Translations under genes and position numbers: made by a program
The notes under the pieces: model-generated
The model's database searches: none
What the model was told of the DNA's origin: nothing
What the model saw: only the letters and a program-made list of their open reading frames with translations
NCBI RefSeq assembly: GCF_046299575.1
Contig: NZ_JBKBHX010000002.1
Location: forward strand, 62,001-126,000
DNA from: Thermaurantimonas sp046299575
GTDB taxonomy: Bacteria; Bacteroidota; Bacteroidia; Flavobacteriales; Schleiferiaceae
Reading direction: 5' to 3'
DNA length: 64,000 bases
Shown: piece after piece, positions 1 through 9,786 of the stretch
Position numbering within the stretch: position 1 is the first letter of the stretch
Layout of the letters: every line of letters starts with the position of its first letter

Positions 1-722
1 ACTCTCTGAATGGTCATTACGGAAAAAACTTTTTGTTTCCTTGGATTAATAATCAAAATCAAATAATTGATTGGCAGAATTATGGCTATAGATTGCGATT
101 ATCTGACTTTGCTGATAGTACCAAGCGGCACACCATCATCCCGCTCTTTTCTGCAGAATACTATTATGTGAAAAACAATAAAAAAGATACGTGTGGAAGT
201 AATGACTTTTTAGGAAGATTCCTGGCTGGTCCTCTCTTCAATTTTTTTCCAAATATTACATTTCGCGCAGTGGAAGATACTTTTAGACAACAATACAATG
301 TGTGCTACAAGTATCAAAAAAATCTTTTCCCCCATCTCTTTAATGTTCGCATCGCGGGCTATGGATGGTTTACCCATTCATGTCTTAGTTATAAAAATTA
401 CTCCAATTTATTCAATGATCTACAGAGCTGTGACGACACCATAAATATCCATATCAGTCTAACAGAATGGACAAATAGCACCAAAAACAAAAATATCGTA
501 TTGTATCCAAATCCTGCCAGCGATAAAATATATTGGCATTCTGACGAAATCGCCAGTTCGATTGAAATCGTATCCCTATCCGGTGTAAAACTATGGGAGG
601 ACAAAAAGTTGTCAGCAAACTCCGTGACACTTCCAAAACTTTCTTCCGGAATGTACTTGGTTATAATTCGTGAAAAGGCAGATACCTACATCACTAAACT
701 AATCATTTCTCATGAGAGGTAA
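1..722 (+). CDS. Secreted protein with T9SS type A sorting domain (5' end outside window)
   Basis: The frame is open from base 3 without a stop, so the gene begins before the window and only its C-terminal ~240 residues are visible. The last ~75 residues form a Por-type (type A) secretion sorting domain: a YPNP turn after a short linker, a SIEIVSLSG strand, then the LSSGMYLVII strand near the end. Such domains direct periplasmic cargo through the type IX secretion system to the cell surface. The visible upstream part is Asn/Tyr/Phe-rich and I recognise no family in it. The stop overlaps the start of the next T9SS gene by 11 bases, so the two are probably co-transcribed. The function of the mature protein is unknown. 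Confidence 0.8.
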   Translation, partial: SLNGHYGKNFLFPWINNQNQIIDWQNYGYRLRLSDFADSTKRHTIIPLFSAEYYYVKNNKKDTCGSNDFLGRFLAGPLFNFFPNITFRAVEDTFRQQYNVCYKYQKNLFPHLFNVRIAGYGWFTHSCLSYKNYSNLFNDLQSCDDTINIHISLTEWTNSTKNKNIVLYPNPASDKIYWHSDEIASSIEIVSLSGVKLWEDKKLSANSVTLPKLSSGMYLVIIREKADTYITKLIISHER

Positions 723-2238
723 AAAAGTACATCTAATATTCTCAGCATTATTAGCTTATCTCTGCTTGCTGTCTGAGGTGAAAGGGCAGTTTGATTCTTC
801 ATTTATACGTTCATTTAATATGGGGTTCGGATTTCATTCGGGGGGTCCTATTTCAGTAGGTGAGGATAAAGATAAAAATCTACTTTTCACATTTGGTTTC
901 AAAACGGTAGGAGGTGGAATTTATGGTGAATTTCCTTACTTCGTGCTGTATGATCAGGAGGGTTTTTTACTTAATTTTTTTGCTATTCCGGTACAGCAAT
1001 ATTTTACGTCTTTATTGTTGAGAGATTCAAGGGCATGGATCGTTCATACCTTCCGGGACGGAAGAATTCTGTTGCGACACTTTTCAGGCAACGATCTCCG
1101 CACTATAGCAGGATGGATTATGCTCGGGCCGAATTACCAGATGCAATGGGTCAATGATTTGCATTTAGTGCCGATGTATGTAACTGACACCCTGGCTCTG
1201 GGGCTTTCAATAACGGGCAGTCAAAATGCTTTGGAAGTCTATTGCATCAATCTGATCAATGGTATGCCTATGTGGTCTTACCCAATACCTGATTCATTGA
1301 GAAGTGAGACAGTAAATGTAAACGGTGTAAATCTGTCGTATTACAGATTTTCACAGATTTACAATTCAAACGGGAAAACTCATCTCGTACTTCACAAAAG
1401 ACAAAACAGCTGTGAAAAGATACAATTTACCTTCACTTTAGAAGGATATGACGGATTTAAAGTGGAAGAGGATTGTTATGAGGTGAAGTGGGTTTCGGAT
1501 AAAATTCCTTTGGAAGTTAAAAGATACAATCTTTATTCTATCCCTAATCCGTTGGATAACAACCGGTTTATGTATGACTTCCAAAGTGTGCTAGTGATTA
1601 CCTCTACCTCTGGTGATACGCTTTTGACATTCGATAAGGCTGACTTGTCTGCAGGCTATTCCTTTCATCCTGAAAAGGTTTGGTTTGAAGAGGATTCTAC
1701 ATTTACCGTTTTTTTCATTCACAGTTGGGACACTATAAAATATTATTACCATGGAATGCTTAATTTTTCGCTTGATGGCAAGATCAATTGGTGCAGAGAT
1801 TACAAGCCTTTACCGCTAGGAAGTTTAATTTCAGGCAATGAAAATACACCCATTCGGCTATCCGATAAAGGTTTTCTGACTTTGGATTTTAACAAAAAAT
1901 ATATAATTAAAATAGATAATATCGGAAGAATAGTCAAAAGCGATATTGGCATCACAATTACAAAAAACTATTGCACTTACATTCATGAGCCTGAACCTGA
2001 GATATCATATCAATCACCGGCAATTTATCCCAATCCAAACGATGGGATCTTTTACTTACACACCAATGGTCAAGGTTATTATCAGATCATCGACCTGAGA
2101 GGCCGAATAATATTTGATAAAAAAGTATCCGAATCGATAGAGAATATAAATATTCGCCACCTGGCATCTGCCTTGTACCTGCTCAGGTACATAGCTGATG
2201 ATCACAAAGTTTATTCATTTAAATTCGTAAAGAAATGA
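712..2238 (+). CDS. T9SS type A sorted secreted protein, tandem paralogue 1
   Basis: A 508-residue exported protein. Residues 1-25 are a signal peptide (basic MRGKK start, hydrophobic core, cut near VKG/Q). Residues ~435-508 are a type A sorting domain with a YPNPNDG turn and a terminal LYLLRYIAD strand. The middle is beta-rich with several Trp and Tyr and may be a propeller-like fold, which is an inference. It resembles the next gene over its whole length: both share a GxxNxxLxGxxNWCxDY segment followed by a DxxGRxxxS segment and a Gly-Ile-Thr-x-Thr stretch with a Cys just before the sorting domain. It overlaps the upstream gene by 11 bases and the downstream gene by 4 (ATGA), implying translational coupling. 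No catalytic motif is recognised. Confidence 0.85.
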   Translation: MRGKKVHLIFSALLAYLCLLSEVKGQFDSSFIRSFNMGFGFHSGGPISVGEDKDKNLLFTFGFKTVGGGIYGEFPYFVLYDQEGFLLNFFAIPVQQYFTSLLLRDSRAWIVHTFRDGRILLRHFSGNDLRTIAGWIMLGPNYQMQWVNDLHLVPMYVTDTLALGLSITGSQNALEVYCINLINGMPMWSYPIPDSLRSETVNVNGVNLSYYRFSQIYNSNGKTHLVLHKRQNSCEKIQFTFTLEGYDGFKVEEDCYEVKWVSDKIPLEVKRYNLYSIPNPLDNNRFMYDFQSVLVITSTSGDTLLTFDKADLSAGYSFHPEKVWFEEDSTFTVFFIHSWDTIKYYYHGMLNFSLDGKINWCRDYKPLPLGSLISGNENTPIRLSDKGFLTLDFNKKYIIKIDNIGRIVKSDIGITITKNYCTYIHEPEPEISYQSPAIYPNPNDGIFYLHTNGQGYYQIIDLRGRIIFDKKVSESIENINIRHLASALYLLRYIADDHKVYSFKFVKK

Positions 2239-3713
2239 AAAAGTTAATATTTAATACAATATGTGTAATATTATTCAATTTCTTTCTTACATCTGTCTTT
2301 TCTCAGGAAATTTCAAATAAAAACACTTATCTGCAAAATATTATCTGGGGAAATATTTTAACGATTAAGCCAAGTAGTTTAGCCAGTGAAGGTCAGATTC
2401 ACTACGCTACTTGGGAGAGGTTGACTTTTGTAAGATATGCTGGCCGGCCTGCAGTAATTACATCATTCTTTACGGACGAAAACAAAGAAAAAGGAAGTAG
2501 TAATATCATTTCTAGTTTGTATGGTGGCCACTTTAGTGTAGAAATTTATTTACATTCAGTTCGTAACGGTCAATTTTTAAATTCGAGGAAGATTCGAGCT
2601 TATAATAACTCTGACTTTGATTGCTATTTGTCATTATCGATTTCAAATAATTTGTCAATTGCACAATGGCATAATTCCTTTTGTGGTGTACAAAAATTTC
2701 TGAATGATTCTTTAATTTTTGGCATTGATACAATTAATTCCAATGAAATATACGCTACGGTAATTTCAGGCAAGACAGGATTGTTTCAATGGATCGAGTA
2801 TATCTATCCGCTTTTTGATGCACATCAGTTAAATCCGGATGATTACACATATCAAGAATTCTTCATCCGTCAGGATTCAGCTCATGTCATTTACGTACAC
2901 CGTCAAGACGCTTCTCAGAAAGTCCGCCTGGTCTTCTCGCACAGGGGTTTTGAGAAGCTCTACATGGAGCAGCACCCTTACGACCGCCATTGGTATTTTC
3001 CCGAACCACGCTTTACCGTAAAACGCCGTGTAATCTACGAGCAGTCGTCCATATTCGACGGAAAAGCCGATGGCACCTTAGACATTTTTGATGATAACGA
3101 CCGGCGTATTCTCTCTTTTTCTCTGGCTAACTGGGCAGATGAATTTTCTTTTCTTCCGGAGTATGTATTCTGGGAACGCGATCATACACTTTCCATTTGT
3201 TACCGTTACAGACGAAAAGGAAGTCACCGTGTGTTTACAGGATTGATTAACATTGACTTGCAGGGTCAGGTCAACTGGTGTATGGACTACTGGTTGCCTG
3301 ACTTCCGTGTTACTATCCGCGATATCATCAAAACTCAGGACGGTGGTTTTTTTATGGTCTTGGAACAGTTAGGTGTAACCTATCATTTGATGAAAACTGA
3401 CAGATTCGGCCGAGTGTATGAAAGCCGAAATGGCATCACCTATACCCGATCCAACTGTGAATATGGCGACCTGAGAAGGCGAGCGGATATGCTGCTCTTT
3501 CCCAATCCTGCCCGCGGCCGCTTTACCCTCCAAACTGGTGAGTATGGCCTACTGCAAATCGTAAACCTTGCCGGGCAGGTAGTGTTTACGACCGAAATTC
3601 GGGACCATACCAGCGAAGTACTTATAGGTCACCTCCCGGCTGGCATGTACATCGTGCGCTTTATCGGTCAGAGCGGATTTACAGCAAGTGAAAAATTGGT
3701 GTTGTATCAGTAA
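2235..3713 (+). CDS. T9SS type A sorted secreted protein, tandem paralogue 2
   Basis: A 492-residue secreted protein. The signal peptide covers residues 1-23 (MKKLIFNTICVILFN core, cut after VFS). The type A sorting domain occupies residues ~418-492, with FPNPARG and a GMYIVRFIG terminal strand. The central region is a paralogue of the preceding gene: INxDLQGQVNWCMDYW, DRFGRVYES and NGITYTRSNCEYG match the equivalent segments there. The start overlaps the upstream stop by 4 bases. The second half of the gene is visibly more GC-rich than the first, which could reflect recombination between paralogues. The family is unknown; it is probably a surface or extracellular protein. Confidence 0.85.
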   Translation: MKKLIFNTICVILFNFFLTSVFSQEISNKNTYLQNIIWGNILTIKPSSLASEGQIHYATWERLTFVRYAGRPAVITSFFTDENKEKGSSNIISSLYGGHFSVEIYLHSVRNGQFLNSRKIRAYNNSDFDCYLSLSISNNLSIAQWHNSFCGVQKFLNDSLIFGIDTINSNEIYATVISGKTGLFQWIEYIYPLFDAHQLNPDDYTYQEFFIRQDSAHVIYVHRQDASQKVRLVFSHRGFEKLYMEQHPYDRHWYFPEPRFTVKRRVIYEQSSIFDGKADGTLDIFDDNDRRILSFSLANWADEFSFLPEYVFWERDHTLSICYRYRRKGSHRVFTGLINIDLQGQVNWCMDYWLPDFRVTIRDIIKTQDGGFFMVLEQLGVTYHLMKTDRFGRVYESRNGITYTRSNCEYGDLRRRADMLLFPNPARGRFTLQTGEYGLLQIVNLAGQVVFTTEIRDHTSEVLIGHLPAGMYIVRFIGQSGFTASEKLVLYQ

Positions 3714-3848
3714 TCTAAAGTTGTTTATTTTCAAATCAAAAAACAGTTTATAGGTGCTTCACTCGTGTAAGCCTGTACTCATAAGGATTGATTTTCTTTG
3801 AGGACCGGGATTATTAATTTCTAATCACTATCACTCCTTAGGCCTCGA

Positions 3849-4601
3849 TTATTGCAACTTTTCCATCAATTCTTTTGGGCGTTTCAGCTCAAAGCTCTGC
3901 CCGAGATATACCTTGCGCACTACGGGGTCTTCGGCCAGCTGTTCGGCAGTGCCATAGCGAAGGATTGCACCCTCAAACATCAGATAGGTGCGATGAGTGA
4001 TGGCCAGTGTCTCCTGTACATTGTGATCGGTGATGAGGATGCCGATGTTCTTTTGCCGGAGTTTTACCACGATGTGCTGAATGTCTTCCACGGCTATGGG
4101 GTCCACTCCGGCAAAAGGCTCATCAAGCAGGATAAACTTTGGATCAGCTGCCAGAGCACGGGCTATTTCGGTACGACGACGTTCCCCGCCACTGAGTAAG
4201 TCACCGCGGTTTTTGCGCACGTGCTTCAGCGAAAATTCCTCAAGTAGATCTTCGAGTTGACGCTTTCGGTCACGATACGATAGATTTCGCAACTCAAGTA
4301 CGGCCATGATGTTGTCTTCTACGCTCAGCTTGCGGAAAACACTCGGTTCCTGTGCCAGATATCCGATTCCCTTCTGGGCACGACGGTACATAGGGTCCTG
4401 GGTAATGTCCTGGTCGTCGAGCAGGATCTGGCCTGCATTGGGTTTGATCAGTCCTACGACCATGTAAAAGGAGGTCGTCTTACCGGCTCCGTTTGGGCCC
4501 AGCAGGCCGACGATTTCTCCCCGTGTCAGCTCAAAGGAGACATTCTTTACGACTTGCCGTCCCTTGTAGCTTTTGGATATATTTCTGGCCTGGAGTTTCA
4601 T
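3849..4601 (-). CDS. lptB: LPS export ABC transporter ATP-binding protein LptB
   Basis: The cytoplasmic ATPase that powers LPS extraction from the inner membrane with LptF and LptG. All ABC motifs are present in 250 residues: Walker A GPNGAGKT (35-42), Q-loop Gln84, signature LSGGE (136-140), Walker B FILLDEP (156-162) and H-loop TDH (191-193). The LptB-type sequence AGVDPIAVEDIQ follows the D-loop. It is the last gene of a packed minus-strand run (rfbC, lytic transglycosylase, uvrA, LOG), starting 8 bases after the LOG stop. The C-terminal ~15 residues extend slightly past the usual LptB end. LptF and LptG are not in the window. Confidence 0.93.
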   Translation of the reverse strand: MKLQARNISKSYKGRQVVKNVSFELTRGEIVGLLGPNGAGKTTSFYMVVGLIKPNAGQILLDDQDITQDPMYRRAQKGIGYLAQEPSVFRKLSVEDNIMAVLELRNLSYRDRKRQLEDLLEEFSLKHVRKNRGDLLSGGERRRTEIARALAADPKFILLDEPFAGVDPIAVEDIQHIVVKLRQKNIGILITDHNVQETLAITHRTYLMFEGAILRYGTAEQLAEDPVVRKVYLGQSFELKRPKELMEKLQ

Positions 4602-4609
4602 GTATGGGT

Positions 4610-5317
4610 TTAGAAGTTTGGTCGGAGCAGATATTTCGAATAGAAGTCGTCGATTACTTTGATGGCGTCTTTTGGCTCATCGACCAGGTGGAATAGGTTG
4701 AGGTCTTCGGGGTTGATGTTTCGCTCTTTTATTACGGTATTTTTCAGCCAATCGACCAGGCCACCCCAATAATCTTTGCCAAACAATACGATGGGAAAGC
4801 GCCCGATTTTTTCCGTTTGAATCAGGGTAAGCGCTTCAAAAAGTTCGTCAAGTGTGCCAAATCCACCCGGCATTACAATGAAGCCCTGCGAATATTTGAC
4901 AAACATGACCTTGCGTACAAAGAAGTAATCAAACTGCAGATTCTTGTCGTGGTCAATATAGGGATTTGAAGTTTGCTCGAAGGGCAGCTCTATATTGAGC
5001 CCTACAGAAGTACCACCCCCGCGCTTGGCGCCCCTGTTACCGGCCTCCATGATGCCCGGGCCACCACCGGTGATGATTCCATATCCCCGCTGGGTGAGCT
5101 GAAAAGCGATTTCCTCGGCATGCTTGTACATGATGTGGTCTTCTTTGGTGCGCGCAGACCCAAAGATGGTCACACATGGGCCTATGCGGCTGAGGGTCTC
5201 ATAGCCGTTTACAAATTCGCTCATGACCTTAAATATGGCCCATGAGTCGTTGGTCTTTATTTCGTTCCAGGTTTTAGGTTCAAAGGCTTTGATGATCTTT
5301 TCGTCTTCTGCTGTCAT
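4610..5317 (-). CDS. LOG-family nucleotide phosphoribohydrolase-like protein (TIGR00730)
   Basis: A 235-residue Rossmann-fold protein of the LOG/YgdH family, whose members cleave nucleoside 5'-monophosphates to free base and ribose 5-phosphate (cytokinin activation in plants). The diagnostic motifs are GGGPGIMEA (84-92) and PGGFGTLDE (150-158), with Arg and Glu available for catalysis. The N-terminal ~40-residue extension before the Rossmann core is common in Bacteroidota members. It sits between uvrA (21 bases upstream) and lptB (8 bases downstream), with no obvious functional tie. Bacterial substrates are poorly defined, so a lysine-decarboxylase label would be wrong. Confidence 0.88.
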   Translation of the reverse strand: MTAEDEKIIKAFEPKTWNEIKTNDSWAIFKVMSEFVNGYETLSRIGPCVTIFGSARTKEDHIMYKHAEEIAFQLTQRGYGIITGGGPGIMEAGNRGAKRGGGTSVGLNIELPFEQTSNPYIDHDKNLQFDYFFVRKVMFVKYSQGFIVMPGGFGTLDELFEALTLIQTEKIGRFPIVLFGKDYWGGLVDWLKNTVIKERNINPEDLNLFHLVDEPKDAIKVIDDFYSKYLLRPNF

Positions 5318-5338
5318 TTTTTAAGTGTCTTTCTGGTT

Positions 5339-8173
5339 TTACTGAAATCTGGATAATTCCTGCGCAATATAGGGAGCAGTTATACTTTCCGGATGAGTAG
5401 CTACTTCTTCAGGCGTACCTTGTGCTACGATGCGCCCACCGGCTTCTCCGCCTTCAGGGCCGATATCGATGATGTAGTCAGCTACTTTGATCACATCGAG
5501 GTTGTGCTCGATGACCAGCACTGTGTTGCCCTTGTCCACCAGGCGCTGGAGTACTTCTACGAGCATCTTCACGTCTTCGAAGTGCAGACCGGTGGTAGGC
5601 TCGTCCAGGATGTACAGGGTATTGCCTGTATCGCGCCGGGAGAGTTCGGTGGCGAGCTTTACGCGCTGGGCTTCACCGCCCGATAGGGTAGTGGAGGGCT
5701 GACCCAGGCTGAGGTATCCCAGTCCTACATCGTAGAGTGCCTGGAGTTTTTGTACAATTTTTGGAATGTTTTCAAAAAAATTAAGGGCTGACTCTACAGT
5801 CATATCCAGCACATCGGAGATGGATTTGCCTTTGTAGCGCACTTCCAGCGTTTCGCGGTTGAAGCGCCGGCCCTGGCATGTCTCGCAGTGTACATACACA
5901 TCGGGCAGAAAATTCATCTCAATCGTACGCACACCTGCTCCCTGGCAGGTTTCACATCGTCCACCTTTTACATTAAAGGAGAACCGACCCGGTTTGTAGC
6001 CTCGGATTTGAGACTCGGGCAGTTGGGAAAAGAGATCGCGGATATCGGCCCATACATTGGTGTAAGTCGCTGGATTTGAACGCGGTGTGCGCCCTATCGG
6101 GCTTTGGTCGATGTCGATGACTTTGTCGATGTTTTCGATTCCTTCGATCGAATCGTAAGGCAGTGGTTCGGCCAGTGACCGGTAGAAATGATTACTAAGG
6201 ATTGGAAACAGTGTTTCGGTGATCAGGCTCGATTTACCTGATCCGCTGACACCGGTCACGCAGATAAATGTGCCCAGTGGCAGACTTAAGGTGACATTTT
6301 TTAGGTTATGACCTTTTGCTCCTTTTAGAGTGAGGGTTTTTCCATTTCCCTTGCGCCTTTGGGTGGGTATGGGTATTACTTTTTCATTTCTCAGGTAAAG
6401 GGCTGTATCTGTATTGGCTTTCAGAAGTTCTTGATAAGTGCCATGAAATACAATGCGGCCTCCATGTTTACCGGCACCTGGGCCTATGTCCACCACGTAA
6501 TCAGCACTCTCGATCATTTCGCGGTCGTGCTCCACCACAAGCACAGTATTGCCGATATCGCGCAATTGGCGAAGGCTTTCGATGAGCTTGCGATTGTCGC
6601 GCTGATGGAGTCCAATCGACGGTTCATCGAGTATATAGAGCACTCCGACGAGTTGAGAACCGATTTGTGTAGCTAACCTAATGCGTTGTGACTCACCACC
6701 AGAGAGTGAACCACTTGGTCGATTCATGGTAAGATATCCCAATCCTACATCGAGTAAAAAGCCAATGCGAGCATTGATTTCTTTAAGAATTTCCTGCGAA
6801 ATTTTCTTTTGACGTTCGCTGAATTTCTCCTGTGCAGATTGCAACCAAGTGTGCAATTGAGTGAAGTTCATTTCGGCAATATCTCCTATGCTTTTACCGT
6901 CGATTTTAAAGAGCAGAGACTCCTTTTTCAAGCGTGTGCCGCCACACTCGGTACAATCGATTTCGTGCATAAATTCATCGGCCCACCGGCGGATGTGAGC
7001 ACTCTTGTCATCATTGGCCGATGATTCGATGAAATGGATGATTCCTTCAAAGCTCTTGTTTAATCGGCGGCTGATACCCAGCACTTTGTTTTCGGCTTCT
7101 ACTACTTCATCGGCACCATACAGGATGACGTCGAGGGCTTCCTTTGGAATATCTTTTATGGGAGTATCGAGCGAAAATCCGAAAATATCAGAGATGATTT
7201 CAATTTGACTGAAGATCCATGTGTGTTTGTAGGGACCGAGCGGAATAATGCCGCCTTTTTTGATGGATATGGATGGGTCGGGGATAATCTTTTCCATGTG
7301 TGTTACCTTAATCCGACCTAGTCCTTTGCATACCGGACAACTCCCTTTTGGACTGTTAAATGAAAAAGTATTGGGCTCAGGCGTAGGAAGCGAAATCCCC
7401 GAAACCGGACACATCATATGCCGGCTAAAGTAGCGCACCTGGTCAGGCTGATCAACCAGAGATATCATTAAAATTCCATCGCCGTGATACAAGGCCGTTT
7501 CAATGCTTTCTTTCAGTCGCTGTTTAATCGATTCAGTTACTTTTACTTTATCTACTACGATCTCAATGTCGTGGGTCTTGTAGCGGTCGAGTTTCATGCC
7601 GCGCGTGATTTCACGAACCTCACCGTCCACACGTACCTTCAGGTAGCCCATTCGGGCGATTTGCTCAAAGAGTTCGCGGTAGTGTCCCTTGCGTGCCCGC
7701 ACTACAGGTGCAAGTATGAATATGCCTTGATTGGAATAATCTTTTAAAACGTGCTCAACGATATCGTCGGGGGTATAGCTTACCATCTTTTCGCCGGTCA
7801 CCGGCGAGTAGGCATCCGAAGCCTTGGCATACAGCAATCGGAAAAAGTCATAGATCTCCGTAATGGTGCCCACGGTCGAACGCGGATTTTTTACAGTAGT
7901 CTTCTGCTCTATGCTGATGACAGGGCTAAGGCCGGAGATGTTATCCACATCGGGTCTTTCGAGATTGCCGAGAAACTGGCGCGCGTACGCACTGAAGGTT
8001 TCGATAAATCGCCTCTGGCCCTCAGCGTAAATGGTATCAAATGCCAAAGATGACTTTCCGCTCCCTGAAAGTCCGGTAAAAACGACCAATGATTCCCTCG
8101 GAATACTGATGCTTACATTTTTCAGATTGTGAACGCGAGCACCCGTTACTTCAATTACTTCTTGCTCCAACAT
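5339..8173 (-). CDS. uvrA: UvrABC excinuclease subunit A
   Basis: The DNA damage sensor of nucleotide excision repair; as a dimer it loads UvrB onto lesions. The 944 residues are full length. Two ABC modules are visible: Walker A GLSGSGKS (34-41), signature LSGGESQR and ILDEPSIGLH in the first; GVSGSGKSS, LSGGEAQR and ILDEPTTGLH in the second. Zinc-binding Cys pairs are present: CPVCKGLG and CTECGG in the insertion region and the CETCQGAG/CETCQGRRF C-terminal zinc module. It lies in the minus-strand run after the lytic transglycosylase gene. No frameshift or missing motif. Confidence 0.97.
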   Translation of the reverse strand: MLEQEVIEVTGARVHNLKNVSISIPRESLVVFTGLSGSGKSSLAFDTIYAEGQRRFIETFSAYARQFLGNLERPDVDNISGLSPVISIEQKTTVKNPRSTVGTITEIYDFFRLLYAKASDAYSPVTGEKMVSYTPDDIVEHVLKDYSNQGIFILAPVVRARKGHYRELFEQIARMGYLKVRVDGEVREITRGMKLDRYKTHDIEIVVDKVKVTESIKQRLKESIETALYHGDGILMISLVDQPDQVRYFSRHMMCPVSGISLPTPEPNTFSFNSPKGSCPVCKGLGRIKVTHMEKIIPDPSISIKKGGIIPLGPYKHTWIFSQIEIISDIFGFSLDTPIKDIPKEALDVILYGADEVVEAENKVLGISRRLNKSFEGIIHFIESSANDDKSAHIRRWADEFMHEIDCTECGGTRLKKESLLFKIDGKSIGDIAEMNFTQLHTWLQSAQEKFSERQKKISQEILKEINARIGFLLDVGLGYLTMNRPSGSLSGGESQRIRLATQIGSQLVGVLYILDEPSIGLHQRDNRKLIESLRQLRDIGNTVLVVEHDREMIESADYVVDIGPGAGKHGGRIVFHGTYQELLKANTDTALYLRNEKVIPIPTQRRKGNGKTLTLKGAKGHNLKNVTLSLPLGTFICVTGVSGSGKSSLITETLFPILSNHFYRSLAEPLPYDSIEGIENIDKVIDIDQSPIGRTPRSNPATYTNVWADIRDLFSQLPESQIRGYKPGRFSFNVKGGRCETCQGAGVRTIEMNFLPDVYVHCETCQGRRFNRETLEVRYKGKSISDVLDMTVESALNFFENIPKIVQKLQALYDVGLGYLSLGQPSTTLSGGEAQRVKLATELSRRDTGNTLYILDEPTTGLHFEDVKMLVEVLQRLVDKGNTVLVIEHNLDVIKVADYIIDIGPEGGEAGGRIVAQGTPEEVATHPESITAPYIAQELSRFQ

Positions 8174-8191
8174 TCGTCTGCAAACTCTTAC

Positions 8192-9220
8192 CTAAATGTT
8201 TTCAACAATGGAAATATCTTCCGGGTTTTCGGCCTTTTCGTCGTGGAGCTCAGGAATTACGCCTTTTAAGTCTGACATAATGTGGTGGTATCCTTGCTTA
8301 GGAATGGCTATTCGATATTTTTTCCCGTTTGGATTTGTGAGTTTTATATCTCGTATCCAGGGATTGTGGTAGCGAAGTATTTTGTAAGTAATGCCAAACT
8401 GTGCTGCAAATTCCGGCCAGCTGCTCACAGCAGTATCTACGGTTACATAATTGACCGGTATCGGGTGATAAAGGTCCTTCTTGCGAAAATTAAAACCGTA
8501 CTTTTTCGGATTGTTGTAAATCTCTTTTACGGCCAAAATGCGAAATACGTATCGAGAAGTTTCCTGATTGAGCTGTAAGTCGAAATAATTGGTAACTCCT
8601 TGCCGATTAATCTGTTTTGATATACCATTTACTCCCAGATTGTAAGAGGCTGCAGCAAGAGCCCAGGAGCCAAAGCGCTTTTTAGCGTCGAGCAAGTATT
8701 TGCAGGCTGCTTCAGTGGCTTTTTCCAGGTGGTAGCGCTCATCTACTTCGTCGTTTACTTCGAGGCCATAGTTTATAGCGGCATCTTTCATGAGTTGCCA
8801 GGGTCCGGTGGCACCGGCAGGGCTTACGATGTTGGTGAGGCCGCTCTCAATCAGAGCTATGAATTTTAAATCGTCAGGTACATTGTACTTCTGTAAAATT
8901 TTTTCAATCGTCGGGAAGTATTTGTTTGCTCTTTTGAAGTAGAGCAGACCCTGCGACTGAAAATAGACGTTAGAAAGCAGTTCTCTGTCGAAGCGCTCTA
9001 AAATTTCCGGGTCGTCGAAGGGAACCTCCTCGCCGGCAAACTTTAAATCATCCGGCATTACAAGCGCAAATACATTGTACTTTTCGTTGAACCGACGCAG
9101 AAATTCGATGTCTGTATCATGATTGCTGTAAGCAAACATCAATAGCTTGAACGCTGCCAGAACTAATAGAGTGATGGAGAGTATTTTGAAAAAACGCGAA
9201 AGTCTAACAATTCTTGCCAT
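8192..9220 (-). CDS. Membrane-anchored lytic transglycosylase (SLT/MltD type)
   Basis: Cleaves peptidoglycan glycan strands with 1,6-anhydro product formation. Residues ~14-32 form one hydrophobic anchor near the N terminus, so the catalytic part faces the periplasm. The Slt domain carries the catalytic Glu in ALIESGLTN, followed by SPAGATGPWQLM and AAASYNLGVNG, all hallmarks of GH23 transglycosylases. A C-terminal ~80-residue stretch resembles a degenerate LysM-like region (YKILRYHNPWIRD), which is an inference. The frame extends 6 codons upstream to 9238, but the ATG at 9220 (MARIVRLSRFF) gives a normal membrane signal. Either way the start lies inside the end of rfbC. Confidence 0.88.
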   Translation of the reverse strand: MARIVRLSRFFKILSITLLVLAAFKLLMFAYSNHDTDIEFLRRFNEKYNVFALVMPDDLKFAGEEVPFDDPEILERFDRELLSNVYFQSQGLLYFKRANKYFPTIEKILQKYNVPDDLKFIALIESGLTNIVSPAGATGPWQLMKDAAINYGLEVNDEVDERYHLEKATEAACKYLLDAKKRFGSWALAAASYNLGVNGISKQINRQGVTNYFDLQLNQETSRYVFRILAVKEIYNNPKKYGFNFRKKDLYHPIPVNYVTVDTAVSSWPEFAAQFGITYKILRYHNPWIRDIKLTNPNGKKYRIAIPKQGYHHIMSDLKGVIPELHDEKAENPEDISIVENI

Positions 9221-9764
9221 AAATGAACGGACTATCAAAATCTTTAAAAAATGGAGCCGTTTGATCCTTAGCGGATAATATTGGATTTTCTATCCCCCAA
9301 TCGATACCAATATCAGGATCGTTCCAGCGGATGGCACCTTCAGTTTCAGGGTGGTAGGTGTCAGTACATTTGTACTGAAAGAGTGTATTGTCTCTCAATG
9401 TTTTAAACCCATGTGCAAACCCTGGTGGTATCCACATGAGGTTAAAATTTTCTTCGGTCAGCTCATGTGCAAAAAATTTGCCATAAGTAGGTGAACCTTT
9501 ACGTATGTCAACGGCTACGTCGAGCACTGCTCCCTTTACTACGCGTACCAATTTGCCTTGAGCATGTGGTGGTCGCTGAAAGTGGAGGCCGCGAACTACC
9601 CCGGCATTCGAAAGACTCTGATTATCCTGAACAAACTCATATCGGATACCGAGTTCGAAAAATTTTTCTTTATTATACGATTCAAAAAAATGGCCGCGAG
9701 CGTCTGAAAATACTTTAGGCTCAATGACAAAGAGCCCTTCAATTCCGGTTTCAATAATTTTCAA
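9204..9764 (-). CDS. rfbC: dTDP-4-dehydrorhamnose 3,5-epimerase
   Basis: Epimerises dTDP-4-keto-6-deoxyglucose at C3 and C5 in dTDP-L-rhamnose synthesis. Family hallmarks are seen in 186 residues: RGLHFQ with the catalytic His61, IPPGFAHGF, and YHPETEGAIRWNDPDIGIDW holding the active-site Tyr. Length is typical. The other rhamnose genes (rfbA, rfbB, rfbD) are not in this window, so it is either a solitary copy or the pathway is scattered. It is the first gene of the minus-strand run toward lptB, and a good Bacteroidota -7 box lies ~23 bases before its ATG. Confidence 0.95.
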   Translation of the reverse strand: MKIIETGIEGLFVIEPKVFSDARGHFFESYNKEKFFELGIRYEFVQDNQSLSNAGVVRGLHFQRPPHAQGKLVRVVKGAVLDVAVDIRKGSPTYGKFFAHELTEENFNLMWIPPGFAHGFKTLRDNTLFQYKCTDTYHPETEGAIRWNDPDIGIDWGIENPILSAKDQTAPFFKDFDSPFIYGKNC

Positions 9765-9786
9765 GGTTCCTCAAATTTAAATCGTG

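Noticed and set aside
6359..6676. Long antisense frames within uvrA (also at 5393-5686, 7484-7747 and others)
   Set aside because: Shadow frames of a strongly conserved gene on the opposite strand; no independent start signals or domains.
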